Shown here: positions 17,742-24,691 of the stretch, piece by piece | How the letters are laid out: each line of letters opens with the position of its first letter | Position numbering within the stretch: position 1 is the first letter of the stretch | Source: Alkalihalobacillus pseudalcaliphilus | Lineage (GTDB): Bacteria > Bacillota > Bacilli > Bacillales > Bacillaceae_D | Reading direction: 5' to 3' | DNA: 64,000 bases | Assembly (NCBI RefSeq): GCF_028610675.1 | Contig: NZ_JAQQWS010000008.1 | Coordinates: 109,044 to 173,043 of the forward strand | The notes under the pieces: generated by a model | What the model saw: the letters and a program-made list of their open reading frames with translations, nothing else | Databases searched by the model: none | Told to the model about the DNA's origin: nothing | Translations under genes and position numbers: made by a program

Positions 17742-18053
17742 TTATTGAGTTTTGGTCATCTCTAAAATAGTTCCCGTTTTTGTGTCGACAACGAAATCGT
17801 ATTGAACAATGCCTTGGCTTTGTTTAGTTGAGATACCACCGATGTATACTTCATATGTTAAATCATGACGATGTAAAGTCTCGGGAACCATATGTATCCA
17901 AGAGCCAGAAATATGGTGAATGGTGCTTACTTGTTTTTTGACATTCTTTAATGCACGTTCTGGTGAGATTTTTGCATGGGAAATCGATTCACGAACTAAA
18001 TAACCAGCAACAAGACCAAGACCTAATCCAGCCAAGAAATTCTTTGTACTCAT
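17742..18053 (-). CDS. ytzB: YtzB-like protein with a PepSY-type domain
   Basis: A 103-residue protein with an N-terminal hydrophobic anchor (FLAGLGLGLVAGYLV, about residues 6-20) and one small PepSY-like domain ending in QYDFVVDTKTGTILEM, a signature of that fold. PepSY domains are thought to inhibit or bind peptidases outside the membrane. Size and position (between trmB and ytoP) match B. subtilis YtzB. The role is unknown; the anchor suggests the domain faces outwards. Confidence 0.8.
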   Translation of the reverse strand: MSTKNFLAGLGLGLVAGYLVRESISHAKISPERALKNVKKQVSTIHHISGSWIHMVPETLHRHDLTYEVYIGGISTKQSQGIVQYDFVVDTKTGTILEMTKTQ

Positions 18054-18318
18054 CGAAATACTTCCTTTCTATTAGAGGAATAAAGAGCTTTTTCTATAAA
18101 AGTGTTGTTTCATTTATTGACTCATTCTTAGTATACAGAAAGTAAACATTGTCTTTCAAGCACAACCGCAAGAATATCAATATTTATCGATAATCTAGTC
18201 TAAACTTGTGAAGGAGTTTCTAGTTCCAAAGGTGGTCAAACTTGTCATTTTCAGATAAGATAAAAGAGTATGTTCAATTTAAATACAAAGTTATATGAGT
18301 TGGAAGGGAGTTATTGCA

Positions 18319-19389
18319 ATGAATCAGGAAACATTATCACTGTTTAAAACATTAACAGAATTACAGGGAGCACCTGGATTTGAACATGATGTCCGCAAAT
18401 TTGTGAAAAGTGAGCTTTCAAAATATACGGATGAAATAGTGCAGGACAAACTCGGAAGTATTTTTGGCGTTAAAAGAGGGGATGACTCTGGACCAACTAT
18501 CATGGTGGCAGGACATATGGATGAAGTTGGCTTTATGGTTACCTCTATTAATGAGAAAGGGCTTATTCAATTTCAAACATTAGGTGGCTGGTGGAGTCAA
18601 GTATTACTAGCTCAACGTGTTCAAATTATGACAGACCAAGGTCCAGTTATTGGTGTGATTGGGTCAATCCCTCCACATTTATTAGAAGAAGCTCAGCGTG
18701 CTAAACCGATGGCTTTAAAAAATATGTACATTGACATCGGAGCTGACGATAAAGAGGACGCTATTAATATTGGGATTAAACCAGGTCAACAAATTGTGCC
18801 AATCTGTCCTTTTACGCCAATGGCTAATGAGAAAAAGATTTTGGCAAAAGCTTGGGATAACCGTTATGGGGTCGGCTTATCGATTGAATTATTAAAAGAG
18901 TTAAAAAATGAAAAATTGCCGAACATCCTTTATTCCGGTGCAACTGTTCAAGAAGAGGTTGGGCTAAGAGGGGCACAAACGGCTGCTAATTTGATTAAGC
19001 CTGATTTATTTTATGCGTTAGATGCTAGTCCTGCAAATGATGCTACAGGTGGTAAAGATGCATTTGGTCATTTAGGCAAGGGAGCACTCTTGCGCATTTT
19101 AGACCGTTCGATGGTTACACACCGAGGCATGAGAGAATTCATTTTGGATACGGCTGAATCTAATAACATTCCATATCAATATTTTGTTTCTGCGGGTGGT
19201 ACGGATGCGGGACGTGTACATATTAGTAATAACGGTGTTCCGTCTGCTGTTGTAGGAATTTGTTCAAGATACATTCATACTTCAGCATCTATCATTCATA
19301 TCGACGATTATGCTGCAGCAAAGGAATTACTCGTCAAGCTTGTCAAAGAGAGCGACAGTTCAACTTTAGCCTCTATTTTACAACAATAA
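18319..19389 (+). CDS. ytoP: M42-family aminopeptidase YtoP (glutamyl aminopeptidase/endoglucanase-like)
   Basis: A 356-residue M42 metallopeptidase. Metal ligands and catalytic residues are visible in AGHMDEVGFMV (His, Asp), KAWDNRYG (bridging Asp), QEEVGLRGA (catalytic Glu pair), ALDASP (Asp) and YIHTSAS (His). These enzymes form large tetrahedral complexes and trim N-terminal residues from peptides in the cytosol; members are often misnamed cellulase M. The GGAAGGGAG site supports the ATG at 18319, not the in-frame ATG inside that site. It is followed by the DUF84 gene after 44 bp and probably shares its transcript. Confidence 0.92.
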   Translation: MNQETLSLFKTLTELQGAPGFEHDVRKFVKSELSKYTDEIVQDKLGSIFGVKRGDDSGPTIMVAGHMDEVGFMVTSINEKGLIQFQTLGGWWSQVLLAQRVQIMTDQGPVIGVIGSIPPHLLEEAQRAKPMALKNMYIDIGADDKEDAINIGIKPGQQIVPICPFTPMANEKKILAKAWDNRYGVGLSIELLKELKNEKLPNILYSGATVQEEVGLRGAQTAANLIKPDLFYALDASPANDATGGKDAFGHLGKGALLRILDRSMVTHRGMREFILDTAESNNIPYQYFVSAGGTDAGRVHISNNGVPSAVVGICSRYIHTSASIIHIDDYAAAKELLVKLVKESDSSTLASILQQ

Positions 19390-19433
19390 GAATGCATAGC
19401 ACGTTCACAATTTTAGTGTAAGGAGCTGACATC

Positions 19434-19955
19434 ATGAAAATTGCTGTCGGAACAAAAAATCCTGCCAAAGTCCATGCCGTTCAAGAATTATTCTTAAAAA
19501 TGAATGCAGGTGTTCAAAGTGTAGAAGTTCCATCAGGAGTTTCGTCACAACCATTTAGTGATGAAGAAACAGTGGAAGGTGCTGTGAACCGAGCGAAAGC
19601 AGCTCTTCAGATAACCGAGTCAGACCTAGGTTTTGGTTTAGAAGGTGGCGTAACAGAAACAACTGGTGGTCTTATGCTTTGTAATTGGGGTGCGCTTGTT
19701 AATAAGCAAGGTCAAGTTTGGCTTGCAAGTGGAGCTAAGATATTACTACCTTTTGATGTTGCGAGAAGTTTAAGAGAAGGAAGAGAACTGGGTGATATCA
19801 TGGCAGAGCTAACCGCTGATCATGATATTCGTAAAAAAGAAGGCGCTATTGGAGTATTTACAGCTGGACGAATAACGAGAAAACAAATGTTTTTACATAT
19901 TGTGGAAATGTTGTATGGCCAGTACGAATATAATCAGCAAGAATGGAAGCATTAA
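19434..19955 (+). CDS. Inosine/xanthosine triphosphatase (DUF84, YjjX family)
   Basis: A 173-residue protein starting MKIAVGTKNPAKVHAVQE, the N-terminal signature of DUF84/YjjX phosphatases, with FGLEGGV later on. The family removes phosphate from non-canonical ITP and XTP, cleaning the nucleotide pool. A strong AAGGAG site precedes the ATG. It sits 44 bp after ytoP on the same strand. It is not RdgB/HAM1, which has a different N-terminal motif (TGN). Confidence 0.88.
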   Translation: MKIAVGTKNPAKVHAVQELFLKMNAGVQSVEVPSGVSSQPFSDEETVEGAVNRAKAALQITESDLGFGLEGGVTETTGGLMLCNWGALVNKQGQVWLASGAKILLPFDVARSLREGRELGDIMAELTADHDIRKKEGAIGVFTAGRITRKQMFLHIVEMLYGQYEYNQQEWKH

Positions 19956-19998
19956 AAAACTCTCTCGGCTACTGATGTGGCCGAAGAGAGCTTTTTTA
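19953..19998. terminator. Bidirectional terminator between the DUF84 gene and ytoQ
   Basis: AAAAACTCTCTCGGC pairs with GCCGAAGAGAGCTTTTTT with one bulge; A-run and T-run flank it. Confidence 0.85.
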
Positions 19999-20442
19999 TT
20001 AGGATTCAAATACATAAGAAAGGGCTTGAAGGGCTTGTTCAGGTGTTTCAACTACGACCTGGGCTTTATTGGATAACTCCTTCAATGGGTGGTGTAACTT
20101 TTCAGGACGGATTAAAATGAGTGGTTTGTTGAGCGATATAGCTGTTGACGCATCCATAGCCGTATTCCATTGTTTATAATTTTCGCCAAATAACGCAATA
20201 ACCACATCGGCTTTTTTCATCCATATTTGTGTGCGAAGATTATTAAAAGCTGATGCCGCTTCATCTTTTTGAACGGGATTTGGCTGATTGCCAATAATCT
20301 CTTCACCGATATTGTCTGAGCGGTCATGGTCCTCCATGGGTCCTTTGAAAACTAGAGGCAATTGAAGCGACTCTGCTTTCTTCTTTAGGTCGTCACGCCA
20401 AGGTGAGTGAATTTCACCAGCTAAGTATACGAGTAATTCCAT
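19999..20442 (-). CDS. ytoQ: YtoQ family protein
   Basis: A 147-residue soluble protein beginning MELLVYLAGEIHSPWRDDL, characteristic of the YtoQ family, with a nucleoside 2-deoxyribosyltransferase-like layout (KKADVVIALFGENYKQWNTAMDASTAISLNKP). The true start is the ATG at 20442, after GGAGGG. The biochemical function is not established. It is located as in B. subtilis, near ytoP and ytpP. Confidence 0.85.
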   Translation of the reverse strand: MELLVYLAGEIHSPWRDDLKKKAESLQLPLVFKGPMEDHDRSDNIGEEIIGNQPNPVQKDEAASAFNNLRTQIWMKKADVVIALFGENYKQWNTAMDASTAISLNKPLILIRPEKLHHPLKELSNKAQVVVETPEQALQALSYVFES

Positions 20443-20593
20443 TGCTAATCCCTCCATATTCTAGAAATAATCTATACTTAGTATAGCCTGTTCTTGGAGT
20501 AGGATCGAATGAGATGCTTATCTTTTGCTACATACTATAATCAAAGATGGACTTTTGGGACTAGCAAAGAGTATATGAAAAGGTGAGATGATC

Positions 20594-21109
20594 ATGGAGA
20601 TAAAGGAAACTAACTTAATAAACGTATTCTTATTCGTAAGTCTGCTTTTATTAGTCGGATGTTACCCTAATATTGAAGAAACTTTTCCGGATGTAGAAGC
20701 CTCTTTTAAACAAAAAACGATGTCTGATCGACAAGATATTAATAATGATTTTGGGGACATTTCACTTTATATCCCCACCAATTATGAGGTGGTAAAAGAA
20801 CAAACATTTAATTATGTATTTCTTGACCAGCATGAGGACCTGGTCATTTTATTTTATATTCCAAAAGAAGATGAGCCGCGCTTGTTGGAGCAAGAAGCAA
20901 TGGCAGAGTCATTATTATTTTTAACAGAAGAACAAGGAGAAGAACACTTTTTTTTATCTGTGAAATCGGATGATAAACTTCGCGAAATAGAGTTAACGGT
21001 AGGTAGTGGACATGTGAAGCTTACAAAACTCACGAATTACGATAAAATAGTAGACGATACCGTGGTATTGATGGAAATATTGCATTCTTATCGCTGGAAT
21101 GATAAGTAG
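20594..21109 (+). CDS. Putative lipoprotein of unknown function
   Basis: A 171-residue protein with a lipoprotein signal: a hydrophobic run ending LLLLVGC, where the Cys would be lipidated. The mature part has an alternating beta pattern (DISLYIPTNYEVV, YVFLDQHEDLVILFY) of the kind seen in small exported beta-sandwich domains. I do not recognise it. I chose the ATG at 20594, seven bases after AAGGTGAG; an ATG six bases earlier is too close. It is 18 bp ahead of the PfoR-like gene and probably forms an operon with it and ytpP. Confidence 0.75.
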   Translation: MEIKETNLINVFLFVSLLLLVGCYPNIEETFPDVEASFKQKTMSDRQDINNDFGDISLYIPTNYEVVKEQTFNYVFLDQHEDLVILFYIPKEDEPRLLEQEAMAESLLFLTEEQGEEHFFLSVKSDDKLREIELTVGSGHVKLTKLTNYDKIVDDTVVLMEILHSYRWNDK

Positions 21110-21127
21110 TCATCTAGGAGGGGAGTC

Positions 21128-22162
21128 ATGAGAGGGCTTCTACATAAAAAAGGGATTCAATTGAGCTTTAAAACGTATTTCATTGATGCGATGAGTTTTA
21201 TGGCGTTGGGCTTGTTTGCATCCTTAATTATTGGATTAATTATTCAAACAGCCGCTGACCAACTTATGCTTGTTTTTGAACAAAATAGACTATTAACAGA
21301 CTTACAGGAATTAGGACAGTTGACGATGAGTTTGATGGGGCCAGCAATTGGTGTCGCCGTTGCTTATAGTTTGAAAGCTCCAAAGTTAGTGTTGTTTGCT
21401 GCCGTTGTTAGTGGAGCGGCAGGAGCTACTTTAGGGGGGCCTGCCGGGAGTTTAATCGCAGCGATTATTTCGACTGAAATAGGGAAATTGGTATCTGGTG
21501 AAACGAAGCTTGATATGATTATTACGCCATTTGTTACGATAACTACCGGTTTTATAACAGCTAGTTTTATCGGTCCGTGGATTCAGTCTGGATTACAGTC
21601 CATAGGTACCGTGATTGTTTGGGCAACGGAACAGCAGCCTATTATAATGGGGGTATTAGTAGCGACAATTATGGGGCTTGCTCTTACGGCACCGATTTCA
21701 AGTGCCGCTTTAGCCATTATGTTAGAAATAGAAGGTATTGCTGCTGGAGCGGCGACAATTGGCTGTGCGGCACAAATGGTCGGATTTGCAGTAAGTAGTT
21801 ATCGAGATAATGGACTGTCAGGATTAGTGTCACAAGGTCTTGGAACGTCGATGTTACAAATGCCAAATATTATTAAGAACCCTATAATCCTTATTCCGCC
21901 TACGGTGGCAGGTATGGTTTTAGCCCCAATTGGAATTCATCTTTTTGGTATGGTAAATAATGCAGCGGGGGCTGGAATGGGTACAAGTGGTTTAGTAGGT
22001 CCTATTATGATGTTAAGTGAGATGGGTTTTAATCAAGAGACATTTATATCTATTTTCATATTTTTAATAGTTGCACCTGCATTTATTAGTTTGATACTAT
22101 CAGAGTGGTTACGAAAAATAGGAAAAATCAAAGCTGGGGATATGAAGATTCAGCAAGAATAA
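21128..22162 (+). CDS. PfoR-family membrane protein (PTS EIIC-like)
   Basis: A 344-residue polytopic membrane protein, with about nine hydrophobic segments rich in Gly and Ala. It resembles COG3641 (PfoR, described as a putative toxin regulator) and the PTS_EIIC_2 domain: GPAIGVAVAYSL, GAAGATLGGPAGSLIAAI and the C-terminal GAGMGTSGLVGPI are typical. No EIIA or EIIB phosphorylation domains are present here or nearby, so sugar transport by a PTS is unproven. AGGAGGGGAG precedes the ATG. The lipoprotein upstream (18 bp) and thioredoxin-like ytpP downstream (12 bp) suggest one operon. Confidence 0.75.
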   Translation: MRGLLHKKGIQLSFKTYFIDAMSFMALGLFASLIIGLIIQTAADQLMLVFEQNRLLTDLQELGQLTMSLMGPAIGVAVAYSLKAPKLVLFAAVVSGAAGATLGGPAGSLIAAIISTEIGKLVSGETKLDMIITPFVTITTGFITASFIGPWIQSGLQSIGTVIVWATEQQPIIMGVLVATIMGLALTAPISSAALAIMLEIEGIAAGAATIGCAAQMVGFAVSSYRDNGLSGLVSQGLGTSMLQMPNIIKNPIILIPPTVAGMVLAPIGIHLFGMVNNAAGAGMGTSGLVGPIMMLSEMGFNQETFISIFIFLIVAPAFISLILSEWLRKIGKIKAGDMKIQQE

Positions 22163-22174
22163 AGGAGAATGATG

Positions 22175-22504
22175 ATGGAACAGTTGAAAAGTGTAGAACA
22201 ATTTCAAGAGATCGTTAAAAAAGAAACAGCTGTATTTTTATTTTCGGCAGATTGGTGTCCAGATTGCCGCGTGATTGAGCCTTACTTGCCAAGAATGGAA
22301 GCGGACTTTCCAACGTTTAATTATTATTATGTTGATCGCGATCAATTTGTTGATTTATGTGTTGATTTAGGAATTATGGGAATTCCAAGTTTCCTTGTCT
22401 ACTCTGGTGGTGAAGAAATCGACCGCTTTGTAAGCAAAGACCGAAAGACGGAAGAAGAGATTGAGGCCTTCCTAACTAATGCAGAGGAAAAAGCGTTTAA
22501 GTAA
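22175..22504 (+). CDS. ytpP: Thioredoxin-like protein YtpP
   Basis: A 109-residue thioredoxin-fold protein. The active site is WCPDC (Cys at about residues 28 and 31), unlike the WCGPC of classical thioredoxin. The cis-Pro loop GIPSFLVY is present. It is probably a cytosolic thiol-disulfide oxidoreductase, as proposed for B. subtilis YtpP. Three ATG codons run in tandem at 22169-22177; the third gives the best spacing from AAAGGAG. It is closely linked to the PfoR-like gene and ends in a strong terminator. Confidence 0.88.
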   Translation: MEQLKSVEQFQEIVKKETAVFLFSADWCPDCRVIEPYLPRMEADFPTFNYYYVDRDQFVDLCVDLGIMGIPSFLVYSGGEEIDRFVSKDRKTEEEIEAFLTNAEEKAFK

Positions 22505-22517
22505 AAAAATGCGAAAA

Positions 22518-22555
22518 GGCACGAAGATTCTCATGAGAATTTCGTGTTTTTTTGA
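22518..22555 (+). terminator. Terminator after ytpP
   Basis: CACGAA-g-ATTCTC and GAGAAT-TTCGTG arms, followed by seven T residues. Confidence 0.9.
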
Positions 22556-22920
22556 TCTCATGAAGAGAAAGTGAGTGATAACACAGTGGGGAGGACGGGA
22601 GCTGGAAGAGCGAGTAACTGCACAAAGAAGGAGGTTAATGAGGGGAAGCCGAATGCGTGAGCACAAGCCTCTATTTTTCGTGCACTTACTAGCCCTCTCC
22701 CCTATGGTAACTGACATGAACAAGGCAAATCGTGCAGATAATCCTATTCTTACCGCGAGTATCTGTCCAAACTGACAGTTGATGTGTAGAAACAGAAGTC
22801 AAGAGAATCAGTACCTGGATAAAGAGCTTATTAACTTGTGGTTTTTAATTCCCATTGTTTTTTGTTCTTATTCATTTTAATCTTTGTTGTAAGTATGATT
22901 TTGAACTTGAGAATGGGCAG
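22556..22920. other. Intergenic DNA without a recognisable gene
   Basis: Reading frames here (for example 22575-22775 plus and 22472-22723 minus) are short, lack ribosome-binding sites and show no family motifs. The stretch is GA-rich at the left and AT-rich at the right. I see no clear promoter or RNA. It may be decayed repeat or gene material. Confidence 0.4.
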
Positions 22921-22998
22921 TACCCAGCGGAGCATGATTTTCGGTAGAGGCAAGTAGAACTCCGCACTCAATCATTAGCACCAACTTCCATACAAAAC
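22921..22998. repeat. Dispersed structured repeat, short copy B
   Basis: Contains ACCCAGCGGAGCATGATTTT, then CGGTAGAGGCAAGTAGAACT, then CCGCAC and a tail like CTTCCATACAAAAC. These blocks match copies A, C and D. Like copy A, it lacks the left half with the inner hairpin. It lies 69 bp upstream of ytpQ. Confidence 0.7.
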
Positions 22999-23066
22999 AT
23001 AAAACCAAAATTGGTGACTGCTATATAAACATGTTAAACTATAACGGTATAAGGAGGCGAATAATC

Positions 23067-23882
23067 ATGGAAATGAGAGAATTTCGTAAAAAAATTGAGG
23101 CAAAGCTCGTTCATGAAGAATGGACCACGGCCTATGACCATAAAGAATCCACATTAAGAGTTGAAGATAAACAAACAAAAAAAGGCGTGACTTTACAATT
23201 AAAACCTTTATTAGCAAAATGGGAAAGAAATGAATTTGGATCCATTGATGAAGTCGTACGTTATGTTGAGTTGGGCCTACACTCAATGAAAATAGAAGTA
23301 TCATTAGAAGGAAACGAAAAGAATATATATCCTGTCATTCGTTCTAGCTCATTTCCAACAGAAACAAAGGAAAATAAGCAGTTAATCTACCATGAACATA
23401 CTGGTGAAACACGTATATATTACGCGGTAGATTTAGGTGAATCTTATACACTTATTCACGAAGAGATGATAAAAAGCTCGAAGCTAACGGCGGATAAAAT
23501 TAGAGAAATCGCTCTTTTTAATATTCGGTCATTAGAACATCCATTAAATGAAGACCGAGTAGCTGGAAACACCTTTTATTTCTTAAGAGCCAAAGATGGT
23601 TATGATGCCAGCCGAATTCTAGATCAATCACTTATAGATAAAATGGAACGCAAGGTTACTGGCAAGCTAGCTGTTGCGATTCCACATCAAGATGTATTAA
23701 TTTTTGCTGATATTCAAAACGATACAGGTTATGATGTCCTAGCACAAATTGCCCTGCAGTTTTTTAAAGATGGAAGAATCCCAGTCACAGCATTACCGTT
23801 TCTTTACGAAAATGGGGAGCTTGAGCCTACTTTTATCTTAGCGCAAAAAAAACCTAAAGACCCATCATCAACGAAGAAGTAA
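23067..23882 (+). CDS. ytpQ: DUF1444 family protein YtpQ
   Basis: A 271-residue soluble protein of the DUF1444 family, as B. subtilis YtpQ. Conserved-looking parts are an N-terminal MREFRKKIEAKL, the central RIYYAVDLGESYTLIHEEM and the C-terminal VAIPHQDVLIFADIQNDTGY. Function is unknown. I chose the ATG at 23067 after AAGGAGGCG; the longer in-frame extension contains that site. The ytpR gene begins 63 bp later on the same strand, as in B. subtilis, so the two are probably co-transcribed. Confidence 0.85.
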   Translation: MEMREFRKKIEAKLVHEEWTTAYDHKESTLRVEDKQTKKGVTLQLKPLLAKWERNEFGSIDEVVRYVELGLHSMKIEVSLEGNEKNIYPVIRSSSFPTETKENKQLIYHEHTGETRIYYAVDLGESYTLIHEEMIKSSKLTADKIREIALFNIRSLEHPLNEDRVAGNTFYFLRAKDGYDASRILDQSLIDKMERKVTGKLAVAIPHQDVLIFADIQNDTGYDVLAQIALQFFKDGRIPVTALPFLYENGELEPTFILAQKKPKDPSSTKK

Positions 23883-23945
23883 TTATGGTACAATATTCTT
23901 GTTGTGCTATTAATGATGAGTGTTCGACAAAAGGAGTTAAAAGAA

Positions 23946-24569
23946 ATGAATGTATTTTATAATGAAAAAGGAGTAGGAGATACCTTGCTACTCTTTGTAA
24001 AAGATATTGAGCTAGAAAAAAGAGCATTCTCAAAGCATGGGGATGTCGTGCGAATATATGATCAAGATACAAAAGAGTTATCAGGATTTAATATCTTTCA
24101 TGCTTCTAAATATGGTCAAATTGTAGGTACGGGCCAATTGGAAGTAAACTCAGAAATGAAACAATTAATACAAAAAGCATTCTCAGACAACAAAGCGGAT
24201 GTCAATGAACTGCAATTTGAGGACCAAGCTTCTTTTGTTGTTGGTTTAGTAAAAGAAAAGGATAAGCATCCTAATGCCGATAAATTGAGTGTTTGTCAAG
24301 TAGACCTTGGCGAACAAACCGTTCAAATTGTATGCGGTGCACCGAATGTAGAGGCAGGACAAAAGGTTGTTGTTGCAACAGTAGATGCTGTAATGCCAAG
24401 TGGACTGAAAATTAAGGCGGCAAAACTTCGAGGTGTAGATTCCCACGGTATGATTTGTTCAGCTAAAGAGCTTCAAATCCCAAATGCACCTGAAGAAAAA
24501 GGCATTCTAGTATTAGAAGACGCCTTTGTAGTAGGAAGTCAATTTGATCATTCTTTAGTGAAGATGTAG
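23946..24569 (+). CDS. ytpR: YtpR, tRNA-binding domain protein
   Basis: A 207-residue protein with an N-terminal DUF4479-type domain (residues 1-85) and a C-terminal EMAP/Arc1-type OB fold. The latter shows HPNADKLSVCQVDLG, IVCGAPNV and KLRGVDSHGMICS, the same pattern as the tRNA-binding domain of PheT and CsaA. It may bind tRNA or tRNA-like ligands, but no enzymatic role is known. The ATG at 23946 is chosen because AAAGGAG lies upstream; an in-frame ATG 42 bases earlier has none. It ends in a strong terminator before sftA. Confidence 0.9.
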   Translation: MNVFYNEKGVGDTLLLFVKDIELEKRAFSKHGDVVRIYDQDTKELSGFNIFHASKYGQIVGTGQLEVNSEMKQLIQKAFSDNKADVNELQFEDQASFVVGLVKEKDKHPNADKLSVCQVDLGEQTVQIVCGAPNVEAGQKVVVATVDAVMPSGLKIKAAKLRGVDSHGMICSAKELQIPNAPEEKGILVLEDAFVVGSQFDHSLVKM

Positions 24570-24620
24570 GAACGTTTTTGAAAAAAGAACAGGCTGAACA
24601 TTCGATAGATGCTACAGCTT

Positions 24621-24653
24621 GGAACCACTAGTTTTCTAGTGGTTTTTTTATTC
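24621..24653 (+). terminator. Terminator after ytpR
   Basis: AACCACTAG / CTAGTGGTT stem with a TTTT loop and a run of seven T residues. Confidence 0.93.
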
Positions 24654-24691
24654 AAAGCTAGACTAGGTCAGAGTGGAAACGGAGGGGTAGT

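Noticed and set aside
21128..22162. PTS sugar transporter operon
   Set aside because: The EIIC-like protein has no EIIA, EIIB, HPr-linked regulator or sugar enzyme nearby, so I call only a PfoR-like membrane protein.
22472..22775. Two short frames (83 and 66 codons) after ytpP
   Set aside because: They overlap a strong terminator, lack ribosome-binding sites, and show no recognisable protein.
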